From assembly GCF_964259225.1 (NCBI RefSeq), contig NZ_CAXVKN010000036.1: 23,766 bases of DNA; one strand, written 5' to 3'. Positions 7,169 to 15,141 of the stretch are shown piece by piece (within the stretch, counting starts at the first letter, position 1; each line of letters opens with the position of its first letter). Position numbers and translations under genes: made by a program. This stretch comes from Catenibacterium mitsuoka_A (GTDB lineage Bacteria; Bacillota_I; Bacilli_A; Erysipelotrichales; Coprobacillaceae). The notes beneath the pieces are model-generated. The model searched no databases, was not told where the DNA came from, and was given only the letters and a program-made list of their open reading frames with translations.

Positions 7169-9805
7169 ATGATGGATGTAAAAGATAAGGTTTATATATC
7201 ACTTCAAGAATGCTTAAATGAGTCTGAAAAGATCCCTACATCTCAGATTGCAGACAATCTACATTTAAGCAGACAGATTGTGACACATTATTTAAATCAG
7301 CTTTTTGATGAGGGAAAAGTAAAGAAAACAGATACAAGACCGACTTACTGGTATATTGAAAAAGAAGAACAGAATGCACCTGTCGAAGAAGAATTAGATT
7401 CAGAAGTATTTGATTCTATGATTGGTGCAACAGGAAGTCATAAGAAAATAGTAGAAATGTGTAAAGCCTCTGTTTCTTATCCACCAAATGGTCTTCCAAT
7501 TCTTATTATTGGTGAAAGTGGTGTAGGTAAAAGCTATATCGCAAAGCTCATTTATAAGCATGCATTACAGACAGGGAGTATCGATAAAAAAGCACCTTTT
7601 GTCGTATTAAACTGTGCAGACTATGCCAATAACCCTGAACTTCTTTCTGCTACATTACTTGGTTATAAGAAAGGAAGCTTCACAGGGGCAGATTCTGATA
7701 AGACAGGATTACTTCAGGAAGCAGATGGTGGTTATCTTTTCTTAGATGAAGTACATCGTTTATCATTTGAAAACCAGGAAAAATTATTTGTATTTATGGA
7801 TACAGGTAAATATCGACCTCTTGGTGATTCTAAATGGAGACATTCAAATGTGAGATTCATATTTGCGACAACAGAAAACCCACAAGAAGTCTTATTAGAA
7901 ACATTCAGAAGAAGAATTACATTACAGATTAGTATTCCTAACATTACTGAACGTCCTTTACAGGAACGCATAGAACTCATAGAAACATTCTATAAAGAAG
8001 AAGCAGAAAAGATTAAAAAGAACCTCACTATTTCTAGTGGTGCTGTTAAGATGCTTTGTTTCTCTAAGTTTCCTGGTAATATTGGGAGATTAAGAAATTT
8101 AATTCAGGTTAGCTGTGCAGAAGCTTATTTCAAACATGGTAAAGAAGACAATCTGCTTATTTCTGAAGCAGAACTGATTCATGCAGGTGGAGATATACCA
8201 GTTAATACAGTAGGATTCCAGGCCGAACGTAATATGGAAATATCTGTTATATGGAATCAGCCTAAAGAATGTATTCATCAGGAATATTATGATGAACACC
8301 ATACAGAAATCATGAATCTTTTTCACAAAATAGAATCTGCATCGTGGAGTCAGATTGACCAGCTTTATTTGAATTTCCGCGCAATTTTAAGAAAGATTAA
8401 TCCTACGCATAACAACTTAACAGAACAGCGTTTCTTTACACAGATTTGTAAAGATATATTGATTCGATATGGTGTAAAGATGAATGATTCTTGTGGTAAA
8501 GAATTATATATTCTTTATACAACATTTAATCAAATGCGAATTGATAAGGAACAGGAATGGAAACTTAAAGCATATTTTGAACAATCATGCCCTAGAGCTT
8601 TCTATGTTGCAAATCGCATCATTATTGAATTAAAGAAGTATGAATTACAATTAGAAGATAATCTTGCTTTCTTATTTGCGCTAGCTATTCATGAATATAT
8701 CAGTGAATCTCTTGAATTAAATGGGCTCATTGCAGCACATGGTGATACAACAGCATCTAGTATTGCAAAGGTTGTTAATCAGGCGTGTGGTACCTTTATT
8801 ATGGAAGGTATTGATATGCCTATGGATACAACACTTGATCAGACTGTAGAAAAAGTACAGAACTATCTCCTGCATTCTGCTAAGGGTAAAGGATTAATCT
8901 TACTTGTAGATACAGGATCATTAAGCAGTATGTATTCAAAGATAAAGAATAACTTATCCGGTGATTTATTGATTATTAATAATGTTTCTACTGCTATTGC
9001 ATTAGATGTTGGCTTAAAGATTCTAGGTCATGGCTCTTTTGAACAAATTGTAGAAAGCACAAAAAAGATTAACAGCTTTGATGTACAGTTCTTTGAAGGA
9101 TTATCTAAGAATAAGAATATTCTTATTTCATGTATGTCCGGTGTAGGTATTGCTGAAAAGATACAGGAAATCATGAAGAAAACATTAGGTGACTGTGGCC
9201 TTGATTTTGTGACAATGGAATATAAGAAACTTTTAGATTTACTCAATGAAGATGAATCTAAGAATTTTGATCAGACTCTTATGATTTTGACAACATCTCC
9301 TCTTCATGATGGTATTTCAACACCTTGGCTGAGTGTTTATGATATATTAGATGGCCATGGTGAAGAAAACCTATGGAATGCATTAAGAAGTGTAGTTACA
9401 CCAGAACAATTTGAAGCATTGAAGAATGAATTTGTAAGATTCTTTACAATTGAAGGTATTGTCAGCAGATTACAGTTCCTCAATCCTACAGTTGTTATTC
9501 AGGATGTAGAAATGATTCTTCATCGTTATCAGGATTACTATAAGATGGAGATGTCAGGTCATATAAGATTGAATCTTTATATGCATATCGCATTTATGTT
9601 TGAACGTCTAATGACTGCAGATGATATAGATGATGAAGAAGAACCTACAAATCCATCACAAAAAGAATTCTATCGTATCTCAAAAATTGTTTTCCAGGAT
9701 TTAGAAAAGAAATACCGTATTCATTTAGATAATTATGAATTATCTATATTGTATGAATTATTGAGTAAAGTCATTAAGGAGCCAATAGGCTTAGATGAAG
9801 CTTGA
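7169..9805 (+). CDS. levR: LevR-type sigma-54 activator with PRD and PTS domains
   Basis: An 878-residue enhancer-binding protein. In order: N-terminal winged HTH (about 8-55); sigma-54 AAA+ domain with Walker A GESGVGKS (115-122), sigma-54 contact loop GSFTGA (169-174) and Walker B Asp193-Glu194; PRD1 ending near His508; a mannose-type EIIA-like domain with His524; a galactitol-type EIIB-like domain with Cys655 in ISCMSGVG; and PRD2 with His798 and His806. This is the LevR/ManR order, in which phosphorylation by HPr and by the cognate EIIB tunes activity. The usual GAFTGA is GSFTGA here. ATG 7169 and ATG 7172 are both possible; AAGGAGG at 7158-7164 favours 7172 slightly. It should activate P1-P3. 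Confidence 0.93.
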   Translation: MMDVKDKVYISLQECLNESEKIPTSQIADNLHLSRQIVTHYLNQLFDEGKVKKTDTRPTYWYIEKEEQNAPVEEELDSEVFDSMIGATGSHKKIVEMCKASVSYPPNGLPILIIGESGVGKSYIAKLIYKHALQTGSIDKKAPFVVLNCADYANNPELLSATLLGYKKGSFTGADSDKTGLLQEADGGYLFLDEVHRLSFENQEKLFVFMDTGKYRPLGDSKWRHSNVRFIFATTENPQEVLLETFRRRITLQISIPNITERPLQERIELIETFYKEEAEKIKKNLTISSGAVKMLCFSKFPGNIGRLRNLIQVSCAEAYFKHGKEDNLLISEAELIHAGGDIPVNTVGFQAERNMEISVIWNQPKECIHQEYYDEHHTEIMNLFHKIESASWSQIDQLYLNFRAILRKINPTHNNLTEQRFFTQICKDILIRYGVKMNDSCGKELYILYTTFNQMRIDKEQEWKLKAYFEQSCPRAFYVANRIIIELKKYELQLEDNLAFLFALAIHEYISESLELNGLIAAHGDTTASSIAKVVNQACGTFIMEGIDMPMDTTLDQTVEKVQNYLLHSAKGKGLILLVDTGSLSSMYSKIKNNLSGDLLIINNVSTAIALDVGLKILGHGSFEQIVESTKKINSFDVQFFEGLSKNKNILISCMSGVGIAEKIQEIMKKTLGDCGLDFVTMEYKKLLDLLNEDESKNFDQTLMILTTSPLHDGISTPWLSVYDILDGHGEENLWNALRSVVTPEQFEALKNEFVRFFTIEGIVSRLQFLNPTVVIQDVEMILHRYQDYYKMEMSGHIRLNLYMHIAFMFERLMTADDIDDEEEPTNPSQKEFYRISKIVFQDLEKKYRIHLDNYELSILYELLSKVIKEPIGLDEA

Positions 9806-11042
9806 ACTTAAACATAGTCAAAAACATCAAATATATCAGAAACAGATTGAAAAGAATCAAATTCTACAAATGGATGTCCAGCAGCTTCTTGCCCACATAG
9901 AGAAGATTTCTTTTGAGAATCCATTAATAGATACTGATGAAATGATAGAAACAAGTTCTGATGTAGGAAAAGAATTTGATATCGATAGTTTATCTAGAAA
10001 AACTGAACAAACACTCAAAGAAGTCATTCACTGGCAGCTAATTAATAAGGATATACACAATAATGAATTAGTAGAATCTCTTGTAGACTTATTAGATGAT
10101 AATGGATATCTACGTCTCTCAATAAATGATATCTGTACTTATCTAAAGTGTGATGAAAAAGAGTATTTAGAAGCTAAAGATACATTATCCAAGCTAGATC
10201 CTCCTGGACTTGGTGCTAATACATTAAAAGAATGTCTCCTTCTTCAATTAGAGCGCCTCAAAGAAACAGAAGATATTCATCTCACAAAAATACTTGTAGA
10301 TGAATGTTTAGAAGACCTTTCTAAAAGTCACTACCATGCTGTTTCCAAGAAACTTGGTATATCACAAAACAAAGTAAGAGAACTACTGCAAATTATCCTT
10401 ACATTAAATCCACGTCCAGCTAGTAACTATAGTTCTTCTCTTGAAGTCAATTATCCTGTGCCCGATATTATAATCAAGGATGGTATAGTTCAATTAAATC
10501 CAGTGATTTATAAGGATATAAACATCAATACAGGTTACTTGTCTCTTGAAGCAGAAAGTAAAGAAACTAAGAAATATATAGAATCTAAACTAAAACAAGT
10601 CTCATGGTTACAACAATGTCTCAGCCAAAGAAAGAATCTCATATATGATATTGCGGTCTTCTTACTAGATTATCAACAAGATTTTTTTATGAATGAAGGG
10701 GCTTGCCATCCACTTCTACAAAAAGATTTAGCGATGTTACTTGGAGTACATGAATCTACAATCAGTAGAGCCATTAAGGATAAATATATATATTGTGATA
10801 AGGGCTTTATTCTTCTAAGTGATCTCATTCCAAAGGGAACAGAAGATAACTCTGTTGATTCTATTAAAGAAACAATCAAAGAAGTTATCAATAATGAAGA
10901 TAAAATAAAGCCTTTAAGTGATCAGAAAATTACCACTCTCTTAAAAGATAAAGGTATTGAAATATCTAGAAGAACAGTAGCCAAATATCGTTCAGAATTA
11001 AATATTCCAGATGCATCTGGTAGAAAACATATAAAAAAGTAG
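9795..11042 (+). CDS. rpoN: RNA polymerase sigma-54 factor
   Basis: A 415-residue sigma-54 (SigL/RpoN), somewhat shorter than the 477-residue E. coli protein. The Gln-rich region I (MKLELKHSQKHQIYQKQIEK and on to about residue 50) mediates activator response. The core-binding region follows, with the ALDP-like LDPPGLGA near residue 135. The RpoN box reads RRTVAKYR at 392-399, close to the C-terminus, and contacts the -24 element. ATG 9795 overlaps the last 11 bases of the activator gene, so the two are probably translationally coupled. A sigma factor made in step with its own activator, next to three matching promoters, suggests a dedicated regulon. Confidence 0.95.
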   Translation: MKLELKHSQKHQIYQKQIEKNQILQMDVQQLLAHIEKISFENPLIDTDEMIETSSDVGKEFDIDSLSRKTEQTLKEVIHWQLINKDIHNNELVESLVDLLDDNGYLRLSINDICTYLKCDEKEYLEAKDTLSKLDPPGLGANTLKECLLLQLERLKETEDIHLTKILVDECLEDLSKSHYHAVSKKLGISQNKVRELLQIILTLNPRPASNYSSSLEVNYPVPDIIIKDGIVQLNPVIYKDININTGYLSLEAESKETKKYIESKLKQVSWLQQCLSQRKNLIYDIAVFLLDYQQDFFMNEGACHPLLQKDLAMLLGVHESTISRAIKDKYIYCDKGFILLSDLIPKGTEDNSVDSIKETIKEVINNEDKIKPLSDQKITTLLKDKGIEISRRTVAKYRSELNIPDASGRKHIKK

Positions 11043-11064
11043 AACTGTGTGTTCTACTTTTTTT
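11033..11064 (+). terminator. Intrinsic terminator after sigma-54 gene
   Basis: GTAGAAC (11039-11045) pairs with GTTCTAC (11051-11057) over TGTGT. Flanking A and T runs extend the stem and give a tail of seven T. It overlaps the sigma-54 stop codon. Confidence 0.88.
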
Positions 11065-11112
11065 AGCTATTCAGGATAACAATCGGTAGTTACTCTCTTT
11101 TTGATGATTTTC

Positions 11113-11133
11113 TATTATACTCATAGTATAATA
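11113..11133. promoter_or_regulatory. Perfect palindromic operator overlapping the -10 of the Panacea gene
   Basis: TATTATACT (11113-11121) and AGTATAATA (11125-11133) are a perfect 9-3-9 inverted repeat. A TATAAT hexamer (11127-11132) lies in the right arm. The -35 is less clear; TTGATG at 11101 would need a 20-base spacer. The gene 45 bases downstream encodes an HTH protein of the MqsA antitoxin type, so autorepression here is likely but inferred. Confidence 0.65.
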
Positions 11134-11177
11134 ATGATACGAAATAATAAAAATCATATCATAAAGGAGATAAGAAC

Positions 11178-12167
11178 ATGAAGCACACTTATTGTACAAA
11201 CTGCAGAAAAGAAACAACTTACACATTGAAGAAACAGGAAATCAGAAAAGTTATTAAAGATAAGGAATATACTTTCTTGATTACTGTTGCAGTATGTAAT
11301 GAATGTGGTGAAGAAATATCTCTACCTGGTTTACTAGATTTAAATATTAAAGAAATAGATTCACAGTATAGAGAAAAGGAAAATCTAATTACTATTGAAA
11401 ATATCAACAAATTATTAAAGATATATGATATTGGGAAAGGACCTCTCGCATTAGTTCTTGGTTTTGGTGAAGTGACTATTAAAAGATATCTAGATGGGCA
11501 GGTGCCTTCTCTTGAGTATTCCAATATCATGAAAAAAGCTTTACTTTCTCCTGATTATTTCTATAAGAAATTAGAGGAAAATAAAAATAAGATTACTCCA
11601 GCTTCTTATAAGAAATCACAAGAAGCAGTGAGTAATCTACAAGAATTATTTGTATTATCAGATAAGATGAGACAGGTCATTGCATATTTATTTAAAGGAT
11701 TAAATGAAGTTACACCATTAATGCTGCAAAAACTTCTTTATTTAATTCAGGGAACCTCTTATGCCTTATATGATCATACTGTGTTTACAGAACATTCACA
11801 GGCATGGGTTCATGGACCTGTCTATCCTGATGTTTATCATTTATTCAAGCAGTTCAGTTTTAATCCTATTGATGATGATCGATTTGTACTCTTTGAAGAA
11901 TTAGAGAATACACTAAGTGAAGAAGAATGTCATGTGATTGATTTAGTTATTCATACATATGGTCTCTATAGCGCTAAAGTATTAGAAACAATCACTCATA
12001 CACAGGATCCTTGGATATCAGCTAGAAAAGGATATGAAGGAACTATTCCTTCTCATGAACCTATTATAGAAGAAAATATAAGAAATTATTTCCAGACATT
12101 ACATAAACAATATGACTTCTCTCACAGAGAAGGAATCAATCACTATATTCATAATATAATCATGTAA
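11178..12167 (+). CDS. MqsA-like zinc finger/HTH protein with Panacea (SocA/DUF4065) domain
   Basis: A 329-residue antitoxin-type protein. The N-terminus has a zinc-finger pattern Cys6-x2-Cys9 and Cys40-x2-Cys43. An HTH region follows (about 77-125, LALVLGFGEVTIKRYLDG), as in MqsA antitoxins. The C-terminal half is a Panacea/SocA-like domain with LQKLLYLIQG (183 on), the AWVHGPVYPDVY core and a helical tail. Panacea domains neutralise many unrelated toxins encoded beside them. Here the upstream neighbour is sigma-54 on the same strand, behind a terminator, and the downstream neighbour converges, so no classical toxin partner is evident. AAAGGAG (11162-11168) supports the ATG. The stop codon lies in an 18-base repeat that recurs at 15973. 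Confidence 0.85.
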   Translation: MKHTYCTNCRKETTYTLKKQEIRKVIKDKEYTFLITVAVCNECGEEISLPGLLDLNIKEIDSQYREKENLITIENINKLLKIYDIGKGPLALVLGFGEVTIKRYLDGQVPSLEYSNIMKKALLSPDYFYKKLEENKNKITPASYKKSQEAVSNLQELFVLSDKMRQVIAYLFKGLNEVTPLMLQKLLYLIQGTSYALYDHTVFTEHSQAWVHGPVYPDVYHLFKQFSFNPIDDDRFVLFEELENTLSEEECHVIDLVIHTYGLYSAKVLETITHTQDPWISARKGYEGTIPSHEPIIEENIRNYFQTLHKQYDFSHREGINHYIHNIIM

Positions 12168-12181
12168 TGACTATGTATCAC
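12164..12181 (+). repeat. 18-bp perfect direct repeat, left copy
   Basis: GTAATGACTATGTATCAC is identical to 15973-15990. This copy contains the stop codon of the Panacea gene (TAA 12165-12167). The two copies bracket the HIRAN gene, the IS21 element and the coiled-coil gene, like an attachment site or long target duplication. Confidence 0.9.
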
Positions 12182-12208
12182 TTATTATATTCTTTATTCT
12201 GTGAATAA

Positions 12209-12595
12209 CTAGAAATCTATCATACAGATCTTAATAGAAACATACCAAGGGTCATAATTCTCTTTATAACATGAATACACTCTTGCATGAATTATCTTAC
12301 CTGCATCCATTAATCTACAAAAAATATCATTATCCCTCTTAGGAATATATCCAAGTTTTTTACCATCCATTGTGAGTACCTTAATCGCATTACTATCATA
12401 TTCATTATCTGCTTCTCTTTCTAATAGAAGAGGTACATTCTTCTCTAGTCTTTTAAATACATTCTGATTATTTACATAACGTGTTCCTGCAATATCAGTA
12501 AAAGACAAAAAGATTTCATTCATTAAAGGCATAACCACATTCTCTATTCCATTCATTTCTACTGCTTCTAAAATCATATCTTTCATATTATCCAT
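12209..12595 (-). CDS. Small HIRAN-domain protein
   Basis: A 128-residue protein, almost all of it one HIRAN domain (about residues 30-127). It has FTDIAGTRYVNN, the LLEREADNEYDSNAIKV core and KLGYIPKRDND, all hallmark positions. HIRAN domains bind DNA 3' ends or damaged DNA and usually occur fused to helicases or nucleases; single-domain forms like this one are of unknown role. A strong ribosome site (TAGGAGG on the minus strand, about 12604-12610) lies 8 bases upstream. It converges on the Panacea gene. On its own strand, the next gene upstream is the coiled-coil gene beyond the IS21 insertion, so the two may once have been one operon. Confidence 0.82.
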   Translation of the reverse strand: MDNMKDMILEAVEMNGIENVVMPLMNEIFLSFTDIAGTRYVNNQNVFKRLEKNVPLLLEREADNEYDSNAIKVLTMDGKKLGYIPKRDNDIFCRLMDAGKIIHARVYSCYKENYDPWYVSIKICMIDF

Positions 12596-12646
12596 AAATG
12601 CTTCCTCCTAACATGCATGCATAACTTTTTCATAACAGGAATAATG

Positions 12647-12695
12647 TGATTATTCGCAAGCAACAGCACCGCCAATCGCATAAAGTGTACCACCT
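12647..12695 (+). repeat. Imperfect inverted repeat, left arm, outside IS21
   Basis: From TGATTATTCGC (12647-12657) to TGTACCACCT (12686-12695), this stretch is the imperfect reverse complement of 15160-15232, which carries 24 extra bases. The right arm is the 3' end of the coiled-coil gene. The left arm reads DYSQATAPPIA then a stop, against DYSLVIAPVVA in the gene, so it looks like a degenerate copy of that tail in the opposite orientation. Confidence 0.7.
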
Positions 12696-12744
12696 ATATC
12701 ACCAACTGCACCACTAGTCTAAAAATCAGAATATACACAACTGC

Positions 12745-12767
12745 ACCACCTCATGGGTGGTCTTTTT
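12745..12767 (+). terminator. Terminator-like hairpin at IS21 left end
   Basis: ACCACC (12745-12750) pairs with GGTGGT (12756-12761) over 5 bases, followed by C and five T. It would stop outside transcription from reading into istA, a common device at insertion-sequence ends. Confidence 0.6.
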
Positions 12768-12778
12768 GTACTATCATG

Positions 12779-12803
12779 ATATTGGAGACAATGTCTCTAA
12801 TAT
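12779..12803 (+). repeat. Stem-loop just upstream of istA
   Basis: ATATTGGAGAC pairs with GTCTCTAATAT across AAT, 11 base pairs including one G-T pair. It ends 4 bases before the istA ribosome site AAAGGAG (12808-12814) and may be a transposase or host-factor site, or may modulate istA translation. Confidence 0.5.
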
Positions 12804-12824
12804 TATGAAAGGAGCCGAAAAATT

Positions 12825-14378
12825 ATGGCCGTAAAATTCAATCTGAGACTGTGCCTGCAGCTAATGGATCAGGGAATTTCTCTTAATACCATTTCCAAGC
12901 AATACCACATAAGCAAGCACACCTCATCGAAAGTAAAACGAAGAAAGGAGGAATTAGAATTTGATACTGCAAAATTAAAGTGTTATTCAGATACGGAATT
13001 AGGAAAGCTGTTCTTCCCTAATCTTTATGAAAGTGAAGACATCTATGCCCCTATAGATTATGAATATATTCATAATGAATTATCTAAACCTGGAGTCACT
13101 CTGAAGCTATTGTGGAATGAATACTGCATCAAGATAAATGATGGTAAGTATCCAGTAAGCTATTCAAAATTCTGCAGAGGATACACAGAACATGTTCAGA
13201 ATCACAACTATACCAACCATATCCAGCATAAGCCAGGTATTCGTACTGAAGTAGACTGGAGTGGGCCTACAATGCATTATACTGTTCCTTCTACAGGTGA
13301 AGTGGTTAAGGTATATCTATTTGTAGCTACACTCCCATTCTCTCAGTATTCATATGTAGAAGCTACAAAGGATATGAAGATGAATACATGGATCAATTGT
13401 AATCGTCACATGTTTGAGTACTTTGGTGGATCTACAGTAAGAGTAGTCTGCGATAACCTTAAGACAGGAGTTGTGATGCATCCTAAAAACGGAGAAATCA
13501 TCCTTACTGATACTTACAGTGATTTTGGAAATCATTATATGACTGCCATCATGCCTGCACAGGTCAGAAAGCCGAAGCAGAAGGCAAGTGTTGAAGGCAC
13601 TGTAGGAAAGATAGCTACTGTCATAATCGCTTCATTAAGAAACAGAGAGTTTAATTCATTTGAAGAACTGTATAAGGCAGTTAGAGAAAGACTTGAGGTG
13701 TTCAACTCCACACCATTCCAGAAGAGAGATGGAAGCAGAAAGGAAGTATTCGAAGAGGTAGAGAAGAAAACACTAAGACCACTCCCTGAATTTCCTTTTG
13801 AGGTATGTCACTGGTTTTATTCAAGAAAGGTACAGCTTAACTGTCATATCGCTTATAAAAAGAACTGGTATTCAGTTCCATATGAATATGTAGGCAAGAT
13901 GGTAGATATTAAGGTAACTGAGACCACATTGACTACCTATTATCAAAATAAGCGCATTAATGTACATAAGGTGTTTCCAGATTACGTTAAAAACAGATAT
14001 TCCACATATGATCATGATATGCCAGAGTCTGTCAAAGTAACAGAATGGGATGATGAGCGTATAAAAAAATGGGCCAGTAAAATTGGCCCTTACACTAGAA
14101 AGGTAATAGATAATATATTTCTAACTAGCGTAGTTAAAGAACAGGGATATAATCCTGCATTAAGTGTACTGCATCTAAGTGATAAATATTCAAAAGAAAG
14201 ACTCGAAATATCCTGCCAGATAGCTTTGAGTAAATATCCATCACCTAGATATAGACATCTTAATGCCATTCTAGCCAACAATCAAGATAGACAGAATTTA
14301 CAGGAAAATATGAAAAAGGAAGAGAAAGCAACAGGCCATTTAAGAGGGCCTGAATTCTATGGAGGCAGATCAAAATGA
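12825..14378 (+). CDS. istA: IS21-family transposase IstA
   Basis: A 517-residue DDE transposase that catalyses strand transfer, aided by IstB. It has an N-terminal HTH (about 10-35, GISLNTISKQYHISKHT) and a retroviral-integrase-type core. The acidic triad can be read as Asp144 (TEVDWSG), Asp210 (VVCDNLK) and Glu257 (KASVEGTVG). The C-terminal segment KNWYSVPYEYVG is typical of the family. The length is normal and the frame unbroken. The stop overlaps the istB start as ATGA. Confidence 0.95.
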   Translation: MAVKFNLRLCLQLMDQGISLNTISKQYHISKHTSSKVKRRKEELEFDTAKLKCYSDTELGKLFFPNLYESEDIYAPIDYEYIHNELSKPGVTLKLLWNEYCIKINDGKYPVSYSKFCRGYTEHVQNHNYTNHIQHKPGIRTEVDWSGPTMHYTVPSTGEVVKVYLFVATLPFSQYSYVEATKDMKMNTWINCNRHMFEYFGGSTVRVVCDNLKTGVVMHPKNGEIILTDTYSDFGNHYMTAIMPAQVRKPKQKASVEGTVGKIATVIIASLRNREFNSFEELYKAVRERLEVFNSTPFQKRDGSRKEVFEEVEKKTLRPLPEFPFEVCHWFYSRKVQLNCHIAYKKNWYSVPYEYVGKMVDIKVTETTLTTYYQNKRINVHKVFPDYVKNRYSTYDHDMPESVKVTEWDDERIKKWASKIGPYTRKVIDNIFLTSVVKEQGYNPALSVLHLSDKYSKERLEISCQIALSKYPSPRYRHLNAILANNQDRQNLQENMKKEEKATGHLRGPEFYGGRSK

Positions 14379-15103
14379 TTGACAATGAAACTATAAGAAA
14401 GGCATCTGAGATGGGCATTATTGATGTCATTGATGCAGTAAATACAGTTGAATCTAATACTACTTATATCACTTTATCATTTGATGAGAAAATTAAGATG
14501 ATTATAGATATGGTATATCAGTGTAGATATAACGAAGCAGTAAAGAAACTGAAGAAAAGAGCTAAGCTTCGCTATTTAGAAGCGGATCTAAGGGATGTTC
14601 ATTACACTGATAGTCGTCTCATAACTAAAGATCTTGTTTCTTCTTTAGCTACATGCAGCTTTATGAATCTGAATACAAATCTGGTTATACATGGTCCCTG
14701 TGGTACAGGTAAAACATGGCTTGCCTGTGCCATAGCTAATGAGGCTATTAAACAAAGACATAAGGCATTCTATATTAGACTTCCTAGATTACTTGAACTA
14801 TATGATAACATGAGAAACTCTGGAAAGAGCCTATCCCAGGCAGTGCAGAAGTATGCCAAGTATGAACTTTTGATACTGGATGAATGGTTGATGTATGAAA
14901 TGAGTGATCAGGATAAGCAGTTCATTTCAGAATTAATGGAAGTAAGACATGATACGTGTTCAACTATCTTCTGTAGTCAGTATCCAACTGAAGACTGGTA
15001 TGATAAGCTGCATAAGTCAACATTGACAGAAGCTCTGCTTGATAGAATAGTACATAATAGAATCGATATAGATATGGGTACTGAAAATTTTAGAATAAAA
15101 TAA
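14375..15103 (+). CDS. istB: IS21-family ATPase helper IstB
   Basis: A 242-residue AAA+ ATPase related to DnaC that selects target DNA and activates IstA. Walker A is GPCGTGKTW (about residues 108-116) and Walker B is LLILDEW (about 166-172). The length is close to the usual 250. It overlaps istA by 4 bases, the usual translational coupling of the pair. Confidence 0.95.
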   Translation: MIDNETIRKASEMGIIDVIDAVNTVESNTTYITLSFDEKIKMIIDMVYQCRYNEAVKKLKKRAKLRYLEADLRDVHYTDSRLITKDLVSSLATCSFMNLNTNLVIHGPCGTGKTWLACAIANEAIKQRHKAFYIRLPRLLELYDNMRNSGKSLSQAVQKYAKYELLILDEWLMYEMSDQDKQFISELMEVRHDTCSTIFCSQYPTEDWYDKLHKSTLTEALLDRIVHNRIDIDMGTENFRIK

Positions 15104-15114
15104 GGAAATTATTT

Positions 15115-15141
15115 AGCCAATCATGACTATCATGATTGGCT
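15115..15141. repeat. Perfect 12-bp-arm stem-loop between istB and the coiled-coil gene
   Basis: AGCCAATCATGA (15115-15126) and TCATGATTGGCT (15130-15141) are perfect inverted arms with a 3-base loop. There is no T-run on either side, so termination is uncertain. It contains the stop codon of the minus-strand gene and shares ACTATCATGAT with the left end of the IS, so it may be a terminal repeat of the element. Confidence 0.65.

Noticed and set aside
12770..15136. ACTATCATGAT as the IS21 target-site duplication
   Set aside because: The 11 bases exceed the usual 4-8 of the family, the core ATCATGAT is self-complementary, and the right copy is part of a hairpin; more likely internal end repeats.
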